A stretch of DNA of 64,000 nt from JAHIKV01 sp965195225. GTDB taxonomy: Bacteria; Planctomycetota; Planctomycetia; Pirellulales; Thermoguttaceae. The notes below the pieces were generated by a model that did not search any database, was not told the origin of the DNA, and saw nothing but the letters and a program-made list of their open reading frames with translations. The translations under genes and the position numbers were made by a program. How positions within the stretch are numbered: position 1 is the stretch's first letter; the number at the start of each line of letters is the position of its first letter. Where the stretch lies: NCBI GenBank assembly GCA_965195225.1, contig CBDAFL010000248.1, forward strand, positions 38,947-102,946. Direction: 5' to 3'. Shown piece after piece: positions 42,380 through 50,334 of the stretch.

Positions 42380-43630
42380 ATGTTCAAGGTCCAAGGTCCA
42401 AGGTTCAATTTTCAATTTGCACTTTGCATTTTGCATTTCGCATTGATTACTACGATGTCGCTCGCCGCGCCGCCGGCCGTGCCGGTCGATGGCGAACCGT
42501 TCCGCGCCGAATTGATCGGCGCGGAGGCCGATTGGCGGCTCACCTTCCGTACCGATGGGCAACGACGCACGATGCCGGCGGCCGATCTGGTCCGCTGGGG
42601 ACACTGCCCTGAACAGGGCAGGGCAGGGGGGCTACTGCTGGCCGACGGCGGATGGATCGCCGCGCATGTAGCGACCGCCGACCAGCAAAAACTGACCGCC
42701 GACAGCGATCTGTTCGGAACGTTCTCGCTACCGCTCGAATCGCTCACCGCCGTGGTCTTCGATTCTTCCTCCCCTCTCCCTTTGGGAGAGGGGCCGGGGG
42801 TGAGGGCGCTGCTGAAAAACGGCGACGTACTAACCGGGCAACTGCTGGGCATCGCCGATAACGTCGTCCGGCTCCAGACCGGCGTGGGAACGGTCGAAAT
42901 CCCGACCAACCGCATAACAGCAATCATCCTCCCCACAAAGCCGCGCCCGTCGGTCGCGCCCGTTGGAAAACCACTCCGCACCTGGATCGGACTGAGCGAC
43001 GGCAGCCGGCTGTTGGCCGCGCGGCTGGCGATCAAAGACGATTCGGCCACGATCGACGCCGCCGGCCGAACGTGGAAAACGTCGGCCGAAAACATCGTTT
43101 TCCTGCAACCGCTCGGCGGCCGGGCCGTCTATCTCTCCGACCTGAAACCGATCGAGTACCGCCAAACGCCCTATCTCGATCTCCCCTGGCCGTACCACGC
43201 CGACCGCAACGCGACCGGTGGGCGGCTTCGCTCCGGCGGACAGCTTTACTTGAAAGGGATCGGCGTTCACAGCGCCTCGCGACTCACCTTCTCCCTTCTC
43301 CCTTTGGGAGAGAAGCCGGCGGGTGACAAGAAAAACTCCCCTCTCCCACTGGGAGAGGGGCCGGGGGTGAGGGCGGCCGGTGCTCCAAAACGGTTCCAGG
43401 CCCTTTTGGGCATCGACGACTCGACCGATGGCCGGGGCAGCGTGCGGTTCCGCGTGCTGGTCGATGGCCGCGAAAGATACGTCAGCCCGATCCTTCGCGG
43501 CGGCGATCCGCCCGTGCCGGTCTCGGTCGAACTGACCGGCGCCAAGCGGCTGGAGCTGGTGGTCGATTACGCCGATCGGGCCGACGTGCTGGACCACGCC
43601 GATTGGCTCGACGCGCGGTTGGTGGAATGA
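42380..43630 (+). CDS. NPCBM/NEW2 domain protein
   Basis: The 416-residue protein has an N-terminal hydrophobic stretch (FALCILHFALITTMSLAAPP) that looks like a signal peptide but is coded by a drifted heptamer repeat. The middle has two LTADSDLFGTFSLPLESL / VLTGQLLGIADNVVRLQT regions. The C-terminal NPCBM domain, a predicted carbohydrate-binding module, has GGQLYLKGIGVHSASRL, LLGIDDSTDGRGSVRFRV and AKRLELVVDYADRADVLDHADWLDA (landmarks). Palindromes are inserted in frame at 42770-42807 and at 43291-43374, the latter inside the NPCBM domain. ATG 42380 is used; GTG 42371 is also in frame. Confidence 0.85.
   Translation: MFKVQGPRFNFQFALCILHFALITTMSLAAPPAVPVDGEPFRAELIGAEADWRLTFRTDGQRRTMPAADLVRWGHCPEQGRAGGLLLADGGWIAAHVATADQQKLTADSDLFGTFSLPLESLTAVVFDSSSPLPLGEGPGVRALLKNGDVLTGQLLGIADNVVRLQTGVGTVEIPTNRITAIILPTKPRPSVAPVGKPLRTWIGLSDGSRLLAARLAIKDDSATIDAAGRTWKTSAENIVFLQPLGGRAVYLSDLKPIEYRQTPYLDLPWPYHADRNATGGRLRSGGQLYLKGIGVHSASRLTFSLLPLGEKPAGDKKNSPLPLGEGPGVRAAGAPKRFQALLGIDDSTDGRGSVRFRVLVDGRERYVSPILRGGDPPVPVSVELTGAKRLELVVDYADRADVLDHADWLDARLVE
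42385..42445. repeat. Drifting heptamer repeat CAAGGTC to CATTTTG
   Basis: Units in strict register are CAAGGTC, CAAGGTC, CAAGGTT, CAATTTT, CAATTTG, CACTTTG, CATTTTG, CATTTCG, CATTG. Each differs from its neighbour by one to three bases. It codes for the N terminus of the NPCBM protein. Confidence 0.93.
42770..42807. repeat. PLPLGEGPGVRA-coding palindrome in the NPCBM gene, copy a
   Basis: CCCCTCTCCCTTTGGGAGAG plus GGGCCGGGGGTGAGGGC codes in frame for SPLPLGEGPGVRA between VVFDSS and LLKNGD. Confidence 0.95.
43291..43374. repeat. Two adjacent CCCTCTCCC palindromes inside the NPCBM domain
   Basis: A variant copy (LLPLGEKPAGDKK) and a standard copy (SPLPLGEGPGVRA) sit side by side between the RLTFS strand and KRFQALLGIDD, in frame. 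Confidence 0.92.
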
Positions 43631-43672
43631 AGAGGGGAGGGGGGAAGGGTGAAACATTTACAAGCATTACTT

Positions 43673-43746
43673 GAACAGGAGGAAACAGAGGAAACGGAGT
43701 TCCGAAGAGCCAAGATACCCTCTGTTGCCTCTGTTTCCTCCTGTTC
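43673..43746. repeat. Hairpin with GAACAGGAGGAAACAGAGG arms
   Basis: The 19-base arms 43673-43691 and 43728-43746 are perfect reverse complements. It lies between the NPCBM and DUF1559 genes, 40 bases before the latter. Confidence 0.93.
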
Positions 43747-43784
43747 ATAAAATCACCTTTATCCGGCGAAAAAAGGAGATTGCC

Positions 43785-44777
43785 ATGCTATCCGTTTTGT
43801 ACACGTTGCTGTTGGTGATGGCCCTGCTTGGCTCTTGCCTGGTAATGTTCGGCCTGCCGGGATTATTCATCTTTGCTCTTGTTGGTCTCCTCGCCGTTTT
43901 TCTGAACTGGTTCAAGTCAATTTTTGAGGCACTACTGAGCTACGCATTGATTCTGTTATTAATAGCACTGCTGTTGCCCGCTATTTGTTTCATCAGCGAG
44001 GCCGCCCGATGCATTCAATGCAGAAACCACCTCAAACACCTCGGCTTGGCTCTGCAGAAATACAACGACTCCTATAAGTGTTTTCCTCCTGCTTACGTCG
44101 CCGACAAGAATGGCAAGCCGATTCATAGCTGGCGAGTGCTGATTCTGCCCTTTATTGAAGGCGATGACATTTCCAAACAGTACGACTTCAACGAGCCTTG
44201 GGACGGATCGAACAACAAGAAGCTGCTCGCCCAACGCCCTCGGGGTTTTGCTTGTGCGAGCGATAAAAAGAAATATTCGGATGACGAGACTTTAACCAGC
44301 TACTTCGCGGTGGTCGGCCCGGATACAATCTGGTCGGGCAAGAAATCGGCAGCCGGCCAATCCGTGATGCTGGTTGAGGTCTTAGGCGCGGGCATCCATT
44401 GGACGGAGCCGAGGGATTATGTCGTCCCATCCGCTCAAGCGACCGATCCACGGTCTTCGCCCCTGGTGATTTCCAGCAACCACAAAATCGACAACGGATA
44501 CTTTTTCCACGACATGCCGGCAGCCCACGTGGCGTTTTCCGACGGCAGCGTTTGGCTGCTGCCGGTAGACGGATTGGCGGACGAGATTCTATTGCACGGC
44601 GTCGACAATTGGGACGATGATGCGGTGGATCGTTGGCTAAGCGAACATCGCCGCATTCACTGGCCGCATTGCATTGCGCTGACGATCTGGATCGTCTCGC
44701 TGGTTCTGTTGCTGCATTGGTCGGTGCGGTGCAGAAAGGATGTATCGAAACGCGCCACGGAGGACGCGGAGGGGTAA
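43785..44777 (+). CDS. DUF1559 family protein with membrane helices at both ends
   Basis: The 330-residue protein has three or so N-terminal TM segments (residues 1-75), then the DUF1559 pattern: EAARCIQCRNHLKHLGLALQKYNDSYKCFPPAYV, SWRVLILPFIEGD, HDMPAAHVAFSDGSVWLLP (landmarks). A last TM helix is near residue 295. DUF1559 proteins are abundant in Planctomycetota and usually start with a type IV pilin-like helix; here that helix is replaced by a multi-helix region, which is unusual. ATG 43785 follows AAAGGAGA. The C-terminal RATEDAEG looks like repeat-derived sequence. Confidence 0.85.
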   Translation: MLSVLYTLLLVMALLGSCLVMFGLPGLFIFALVGLLAVFLNWFKSIFEALLSYALILLLIALLLPAICFISEAARCIQCRNHLKHLGLALQKYNDSYKCFPPAYVADKNGKPIHSWRVLILPFIEGDDISKQYDFNEPWDGSNNKKLLAQRPRGFACASDKKKYSDDETLTSYFAVVGPDTIWSGKKSAAGQSVMLVEVLGAGIHWTEPRDYVVPSAQATDPRSSPLVISSNHKIDNGYFFHDMPAAHVAFSDGSVWLLPVDGLADEILLHGVDNWDDDAVDRWLSEHRRIHWPHCIALTIWIVSLVLLLHWSVRCRKDVSKRATEDAEG

Positions 44778-44896
44778 ATTCGCTGATGATCGCATTGCGG
44801 AGAGTGGCGATTGACGCCGCAAATGTGCGGCGAACGAATTCGTCGGCTAAACGGTGCTCGTCGCAGCGCCATGTGGACGCGGCGGCTAAACGGACC

Positions 44897-46102
44897 TCAC
44901 GCCCCGAACTTCGCCAAGCGCTCGGCGTGGGCTAGGGCCAGCGGCATTAGATACACGCCGGGGAAATGACCTAGACCGCCGCGAAGCGCTTCACGCTCGC
45001 CGAAGGCAGTCAGTCCGTCGGGACGACACGTCTCGGCAACCAGCAACGCCGGGACCGAATGCCAACTGTGACTGGCCAATCGGGCGGGTGTGCTGTGGTC
45101 GCCGGTCACGATCAACACCGTCGGCTCGAGGGCCATCACACGCGGCACGATCGAGTCGAACTGCTCGATCATCTTGACCTTCTCGTCAAAGTTGCCGTCC
45201 TCGCCGCGGCTGTCGGTGTACTTGAAGTGGACGAAGAAGAAATCGTGGTCCGCCCAGGCTTTCGCCAGCACGTCGATCTCCTCCTCCAACGTGCCTGGCT
45301 CGCCGACCACCTCCATGCCGACAAGCTGGGCCAAGCCCTTGTACATCGGATAGACGGCAATCGCGGCTGCCCGAAGCCCGTAGACCTCCTCGTAACTGTC
45401 GATCGACGGTGCGGCCGAAAAACCGCGCATGGTCAGCCCGTTGGCCTTAGGCTGATCGGCCAGCAGTTTTTTGGCCTCGGCGATGAACAGGGCCGCCACC
45501 TCGGCCGTTCGCTTGCTCGCGGCGTCGCGGGCAACCGGGGCCAGCGGCGGAGTGCCGGTCTGCTGCGGATCGGTGTCGGCCACGTTTCCGCCAAGCCCTT
45601 CACCGCGAAAGATGACCACGAATCGGTGCTCCTTGACCGGCTCGACAAAGACCTCGACGCCGGGGATTTTCACCGCGCGGAGTTTTATGGCCAGCGGGGC
45701 GCTCTCGTCGGTCGGTATGCGTCCGGCGCGGCGGTCGGAGATGTTGCCATCGGCGTCTAGGGTACAGAAGTTGCAGCGTATGGCCACGTCTTTCGGTCCC
45801 AGTTTGAAGCCCACTCCGGTCGCCTCCAAGGCCCCGCGGCCGATGAGGTGCTTTACCGGATCGTAGCCGAACAGCGACAAATGCCCTGGGCCGCTGCCGG
45901 GTGTGATGCCCGGCGCGATGGGGTACATGCTTCCCTGGACCCCCTGTTTTGCCAAAGCATCCAGATTCGGGGTCTTGGCGGCCTCGAGTTCCGTGGGTCC
46001 GCCGGGTGCGACGGGCAATCCCCCCAGGCCATCGGCGATCAGCATGACGATTTTCGATTTGTTCCGGATTTTCAGATCGCGGACCAGGGGTTGGATATCC
46101 AC
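44897..46102 (-). CDS. apgM: 2,3-bisphosphoglycerate-independent phosphoglycerate mutase, archaeal type
   Basis: The enzyme converts 3-phosphoglycerate to 2-phosphoglycerate in glycolysis. The 401-residue length and motifs fit ApgM: VMLIADGLGG with a metal-binding Asp, TPNLDALAKQG, ITPGSGPGHLSLFGYDP with the catalytic Ser, HFKYTDSRGEDGNFDEKV and VTGDHSTPARLASHSWHSVP with metal ligands. The alkaline-phosphatase-like core is complete. It is divergent from pgi at 46278, another glycolytic gene, and a shared intergenic region separates them. Start ATG 46102. Confidence 0.93.
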   Translation of the reverse strand: MDIQPLVRDLKIRNKSKIVMLIADGLGGLPVAPGGPTELEAAKTPNLDALAKQGVQGSMYPIAPGITPGSGPGHLSLFGYDPVKHLIGRGALEATGVGFKLGPKDVAIRCNFCTLDADGNISDRRAGRIPTDESAPLAIKLRAVKIPGVEVFVEPVKEHRFVVIFRGEGLGGNVADTDPQQTGTPPLAPVARDAASKRTAEVAALFIAEAKKLLADQPKANGLTMRGFSAAPSIDSYEEVYGLRAAAIAVYPMYKGLAQLVGMEVVGEPGTLEEEIDVLAKAWADHDFFFVHFKYTDSRGEDGNFDEKVKMIEQFDSIVPRVMALEPTVLIVTGDHSTPARLASHSWHSVPALLVAETCRPDGLTAFGEREALRGGLGHFPGVYLMPLALAHAERLAKFGA

Positions 46103-46190
46103 GGCAAGGCTCCTTTATTTTCCAGCTTGGATCGGTAGAATGTTTTACGGTAACAAAAGGCCACCCTGGGCGAAAGAGGGGAGAATAGCG

Positions 46191-46273
46191 AATGATGAAT
46201 GATGAATGATCTCACACATTCATAATTCATCATTCCCCGAACCCCGAGTCCCGAATCCCAAACCCCGATTCCC
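46191..46273. repeat. Long drifting heptamer repeat AATGATG to GAACCCC
   Basis: In 7-base register: AATGATG, AATGATG, AATGATC, a break, then ATTCATA, ATTCATC, ATTCCCC, GAACCCC, GAGTCCC, GAATCCC, AAACCCC, GATTCCC. It ends four bases before the pgi start, leaving no normal Shine-Dalgarno. Confidence 0.9.
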
Positions 46274-46277
46274 CGCC

Positions 46278-47687
46278 ATGAAACCGCTCGACCCGATCAC
46301 TTACGACTATTCCGGCCTGATCGCTCCGAAGGACGCTCCGCGGTTCGTTCGCCAGACGGGCCTGGTCGAGGCCGACCTGAGGTGGCTCGCCCCGCGGCTG
46401 GCCGGCGCGCGTCAGGAAGTGCTCGACAACCTTGCAATGTACGAACGCGGCATTCAGCCGCCGGAAGAGAAACAACCGTTGGACGCCGCCTTCTTCGACC
46501 TGCCCGAGCGGCTGCTGGACGAGGACCGGCCGCTGATGGAACGGATCGTCGCCGCGGGCGACCGTCTGGCGAAAGAAGTGGATCGGGTGGTGGTGCTGGG
46601 TATCGGCGGATCATACATGGGCGCCAGGGCGCTGTTCGAGTCCTGCTGCCATCCATATCACAACGAACTCTCGCGCCAGCGGCGGGGCGGCCGGCCGAAA
46701 ATCTACTTCGCGGGAAACAATGTCGATAACGACTCCACACAGGGACTGCTCGATCTGTCCGAGGGGACCGACGACTGGGGTATCATCGTCATCAGCAAGA
46801 GCGGCACGACGCTGGAGACGGCCGTCGCCTTTCGGCTGTTTCTCGACTCGCTGCGGAAGGCCTGCGGAGGCGACGACGAAAAACTCCGCGGCAGGGTCAT
46901 CGCCATCACCGGCGAGACGGGCGGACTGCGCGAGCTGGCCGAGTCGATCGGCTGCCGGGACATCTTCCCCATCCCCGACGGCGTGGGCGGACGCTACTCG
47001 GTCTTCAGCGCCGTGGGGCTGCTGCCGGCGGTGGTGATGGGACTTGATGTAAGCCACCTGCTCGAAGGAGCGGCCTCGATCAACGAGCGGTTTCGCACCG
47101 CGCCGCCGCTGGAGAATCCCGCGCTGGACTACGCCGGGCTGTCGCGGCTGATGGAGACCCGACGCGGCGAGTCGATCCGCGTGCTTTCCGTCTGGGCCAA
47201 CGGCCTGGAAGCGACTGGGTTGTGGTACGACCAGTTGCTGGCCGAAAGCCTGGGCAAAAACGGCTGGGGGCCGACGCCGCTGACGGTCCTTAACACCCGC
47301 GATCTGCATTCCCGCGGCCAGCAACACCAGGAAGGCCGCCGCGACAAGCTGATAACCAACATCGTTGTCGAGCAGACGCACCGCGATTGGCTGGCAATCG
47401 AGCCGTCGGATTTCGATCAGGACAATCTCAACGCGTTGTCTGGAAAAACGCTGCCGGACATTCTCCGCGCGGCTTACGCCGGCGTGAATCAGGCTTATGC
47501 CGAGGACTATCGGCGGACGGCCACGATCACCTTACCCCGGCTCGACGAAGGCTCGCTCGGCCAACTGTTTCAGATGCTCATGCTGGCCACGGTTGTCGAG
47601 GGCCGTTTGGTGGGCATAAACCCCTACGGCCAGCCCGGCGTCGAGGCGTACAAAAAACACATGAACGCGATCTTGCGGGAAAAATGA
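46278..47687 (+). CDS. pgi: Glucose-6-phosphate isomerase
   Basis: The enzyme interconverts glucose-6-phosphate and fructose-6-phosphate. The 469-residue protein has VVVLGIGGSYMGARALFESC, VISKSGTTLETAVAFRLFL, GGRYSVFSAVGLLPA with the conserved GRYS, and QQHQEGRRDKLITNIV near the active site. A late KK pair in VEAYKKHMN holds the catalytic Lys. ATG 46278 starts MKPLDPITYDYSG; the region right before it is repeat sequence without a clear ribosome site. It is divergent from apgM. Confidence 0.95.
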   Translation: MKPLDPITYDYSGLIAPKDAPRFVRQTGLVEADLRWLAPRLAGARQEVLDNLAMYERGIQPPEEKQPLDAAFFDLPERLLDEDRPLMERIVAAGDRLAKEVDRVVVLGIGGSYMGARALFESCCHPYHNELSRQRRGGRPKIYFAGNNVDNDSTQGLLDLSEGTDDWGIIVISKSGTTLETAVAFRLFLDSLRKACGGDDEKLRGRVIAITGETGGLRELAESIGCRDIFPIPDGVGGRYSVFSAVGLLPAVVMGLDVSHLLEGAASINERFRTAPPLENPALDYAGLSRLMETRRGESIRVLSVWANGLEATGLWYDQLLAESLGKNGWGPTPLTVLNTRDLHSRGQQHQEGRRDKLITNIVVEQTHRDWLAIEPSDFDQDNLNALSGKTLPDILRAAYAGVNQAYAEDYRRTATITLPRLDEGSLGQLFQMLMLATVVEGRLVGINPYGQPGVEAYKKHMNAILREK

Positions 47688-47694
47688 AGAAAGT

Positions 47695-47814
47695 TCCCTC
47701 TCCCTTTGGGAGAGGGTTAGGGTGAGGGCCGAATTGCAGGAGAACGCATCCATTTTCGGATCCCTTATCGCCCAAAAGCCCTCACCCCCGGCCCCTCTCC
47801 CAAAGGGAGAGGGG
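47695..47814. repeat. Two opposed CCCTCTCCC-family palindromes between pgi and the PIG-L gene
   Basis: Copies at 47695-47728 and 47779-47814 are in opposite orientation and could pair with each other (CCCTCTCCCTTTGGGAGAGG on both sides). It follows the pgi stop closely. Confidence 0.92.
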
Positions 47815-47831
47815 AGATATTTCAGGATACC

Positions 47832-48623
47832 ATGAGCGATACATCAGGCACGCTTAAGGAGCATCGTCGCGTTTTGGCCATGATGGCCCATCCCGACGAC
47901 ACCGAATTCACTTGTGCCGGAACGCTGATTCGGCTGGCGCGGGCCGGCTGGGAGGTGCATATCGCCACGGCGGCCGCCGGCGACTGCGGCTCCGCGACCG
48001 AGTCGCCGGAGGTGATCTCCGCGCGGAGGGCCGAGGAGGCCCGGCAAGCCGCCGCCATGTTCCCGGCGACGTATCACTGCCTCGACGAACGGGACGGTTT
48101 CGTGGTCTACGACAAGCCGACGTTGCGGAAGTGCATGGACCTGTTCCGTCGAGTAGCGCCTCGGATGGTTTTCACCCACGCCGCCGACGACTACATGATG
48201 GACCACGTGATGACTTCGCTGCTCTCTCGGGCGGCCAGTTTCCTTTACTCCGCCCCAAATGCTTCGGCGTTGCCGTTGGCCCCCGGCTCGCGGGTGCCGC
48301 ACCTGTACTATTGCGACCCGATGGAAGGAATCGATTCGCTTGGCAGGCCGGTCGAACCGACGACCTACGTGGACGTCTCGGCGGTGTTGGAGGAAAAGGC
48401 CGGGATGCTGGCCTGCCACGCCAGCCAGCGGGAGTGGCTGCGGGCACACCACGGCACTGACGAGTATCTCGACGCCATGCGACGGCACGCCCGGATGCGC
48501 GGCCACCAAGCCGCCGTGGAAGCGGCCGAAGCCTTTGTTCAGCACCGTGGCCACGCGTATCCCCGCGACGATCTGCTGGTCGAATTGTTCGATCTGGATG
48601 TAGAGGGAATTGTTGAATTTTAG
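47832..48623 (+). CDS. PIG-L/LmbE family deacetylase
   Basis: The 263-residue protein has the zinc motif His20-Pro-Asp-Asp23 (MMAHPDDTEFTCAGTL), a TAAAGDCGS loop, SARRAEEARQAAAMF and a later His in FTHAADDYMMDH that completes the metal site. The family removes N-acetyl groups from GlcNAc derivatives. The next gene is a NagB-like protein; pairing a deacetylase with a deaminase is a typical amino-sugar arrangement. Its start is just after a palindrome. The exact sugar substrate is unknown. Confidence 0.9.
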   Translation: MSDTSGTLKEHRRVLAMMAHPDDTEFTCAGTLIRLARAGWEVHIATAAAGDCGSATESPEVISARRAEEARQAAAMFPATYHCLDERDGFVVYDKPTLRKCMDLFRRVAPRMVFTHAADDYMMDHVMTSLLSRAASFLYSAPNASALPLAPGSRVPHLYYCDPMEGIDSLGRPVEPTTYVDVSAVLEEKAGMLACHASQREWLRAHHGTDEYLDAMRRHARMRGHQAAVEAAEAFVQHRGHAYPRDDLLVELFDLDVEGIVEF

Positions 48624-48715
48624 CGTTGCGTCCCCGACCGCAGTCGCTGGGCGTTGTGACATAATATTGCCGAGACATACGAGCCAAGAGCATTTACCCG
48701 CAAGGAGTTGATTCG

Positions 48716-49648
48716 ATGAGCCGCTCGATTAGCAAAGTCGCGCCGGACTGGTGGGACTACACGACACTGGATTCGGAAATTCTCACCGACGCCGCCCGAC
48801 TGACGGCCGACGACCTGGCGAAGCTCGGCCGGCCGGGGTTTCGCGTTGTGATGTACGACACGCTCGAGGATTTCTATTTGGCCGAGGCGTTGGAGTATAT
48901 CAACGCCTGGCGTCAATCCAGCGCCGACAATCCGGCGGGTATTTGCGGGCCGATCGGACCGACCGAACAGTTGCCGCTGGTGGCCCGGCTGGTAAACGAG
49001 CTGGACCTGAGCTTGCGCGAGGCACATTTCTGGGGCATGGACGAATGGGTGGACGACGCCGACCGGCCGGTGCCGCCGACGCACCCGCTGAGCTTCGCCC
49101 GAGCCGACAAGGAGTTGTGCTTCGACCGCATCCGGCCGGAGTTGCGGATGCCCGAGGAACATTTGCACTTTCCCGTCGGCGAGTTGGGTGTCTATAGCCG
49201 CAGCTTCGACGAGATTCGATGCATGGTGATGCAGGGTGGTCAGGGTGACGTGAAACACTGGGCGTTCAACGATCCGCCCAAGCGGGAGGGCCGCTGGCAA
49301 GACGCCCCGCCGCCGCCCGAGGAGTATCGCAAGCTGGCGGCTCGCGTGACCGACCTGCACCCGATGACAGTGATCCAGAACGCGCGGACCTCCGGCGGCG
49401 GACAGGTTTCGATGGTGCCGACCCGCGCGGCGACGGTCGGCCCGGTCGAGACGTGGAAGGCCGAGAAGGTGTCGATCTGGCAGGCCGGCGCCCACGACAA
49501 CCCTTTCGGCATGAGGCTCACGGCGTGGATGATTGCCAAACAGATTCCCGACTCGTCGGTGCCGATGTCGCTTTTGGCCGACCATCCGAACGTGCAGTTC
49601 AACTATTATCGCGGAGGGATCGGCGTGGTGGCGACGGAGATGCACTAG
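48716..49648 (+). CDS. Glucosamine-6-phosphate deaminase-like protein (NagB family)
   Basis: The 310-residue protein has the NagB/6PGL sugar-isomerase fold with ICGPIGPTEQLPLVARLV, LREAHFWGMDEWVDD (family motif close to FFNMDEY), HPLSFARADKELCFDRI and a GDVKHWAFNDPP segment where NagB has GxDGHIAFNEP. The Gly-rich loop is changed, so substrate or activity may differ. It follows the PIG-L deacetylase gene in the same direction with a good AAGGAG site. The stop overlaps the convergent DUF4276 gene by 4 bases. Confidence 0.82.
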   Translation: MSRSISKVAPDWWDYTTLDSEILTDAARLTADDLAKLGRPGFRVVMYDTLEDFYLAEALEYINAWRQSSADNPAGICGPIGPTEQLPLVARLVNELDLSLREAHFWGMDEWVDDADRPVPPTHPLSFARADKELCFDRIRPELRMPEEHLHFPVGELGVYSRSFDEIRCMVMQGGQGDVKHWAFNDPPKREGRWQDAPPPPEEYRKLAARVTDLHPMTVIQNARTSGGGQVSMVPTRAATVGPVETWKAEKVSIWQAGAHDNPFGMRLTAWMIAKQIPDSSVPMSLLADHPNVQFNYYRGGIGVVATEMH

Positions 49649-50334
49649 AGGGGTGGCGTAATGGTGTGCTTGCCGGAGCGAATTGCGTCAACGAGACCGT
49701 GGATCGCGGACTCCAGGCGGTGGAAAGAACGCATTTCCCGGCTTTGAATGGCGTTCAAATCAACCAATCGAGTTAATTCAGCTTGGTCGCGTGTGGGTTT
49801 GTATCCCATTGTAATAGTTTTCCGAAACCACCCTTTTGCGTCTCTTGGAGCCTTTTCTGGATCGCTCGGAATCGGTTGAGAGAGCGTCCGTATCCCCGAC
49901 CGTCCGTCAGTGAAGGGTTTATTCACAAGGGATTCAGCGCCGGCAATTAGCCAGGACTCGAACTCCATGCAGGCAAAGACAATTGCCGTCGAAAACAGAC
50001 AGCCCGCTCCAGCCTCTTGGGCCTCGGCGGCGAGTTGCCGTGCCGCACTCATTGCACAGAAAGGCTGACCATCCGCATTGGCTTTGCTGTCGCCGTCGAG
50101 AAGCAAAATACAACCGCCAAAGTTTCGGCGTTTTGCGGCAGCTTTGAGGAACCGTTGCCACTCGCCAAAATTGTTCTTGATGATGTTAGAGTACCCGCCC
50201 ACGCGGAAAGGATGCGGATCCAAAAAGACCGCGTCAAAAGCCGAACGCTCCTTAAGCAGCCGGTTGACGAGTACGGGAGCCGCCTCGACGTCGCCCTGGC
50301 CTTCGACGAGTAACACCAGCCGCTTCGGACCCAT
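49645..50334 (-). CDS. DUF4276 Toprim-like protein (partner of AAA ATPase)
   Basis: The 229-residue protein begins RLVLLVEGQGDVEAAPVLVNRLL with a Toprim-type Glu11 and has CILLLDGDSKANAD with Asp80-x-Asp82. These acidic residues fit a metal-dependent Toprim nuclease, as in OLD proteins. Later motifs CMEFESWLIAG and LTRLVDLNAIQSREMRSFHRLESAI are typical of DUF4276. Its start shares bases with the stop of the upstream ATPase gene, so the two are translationally coupled. An ATPase plus Toprim pair resembles OLD-type and PARIS-like defence systems, which suggests phage defence; this is inference. Confidence 0.87.
   Translation of the reverse strand: MGPKRLVLLVEGQGDVEAAPVLVNRLLKERSAFDAVFLDPHPFRVGGYSNIIKNNFGEWQRFLKAAAKRRNFGGCILLLDGDSKANADGQPFCAMSAARQLAAEAQEAGAGCLFSTAIVFACMEFESWLIAGAESLVNKPFTDGRSGIRTLSQPIPSDPEKAPRDAKGWFRKTITMGYKPTRDQAELTRLVDLNAIQSREMRSFHRLESAIHGLVDAIRSGKHTITPPL

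Noticed and set aside
40966..42408. Open frame of about 480 codons antisense to the prenyltransferase-like gene
   Set aside because: It reads through heptamer repeats and has no domain; the sense genes are well supported.
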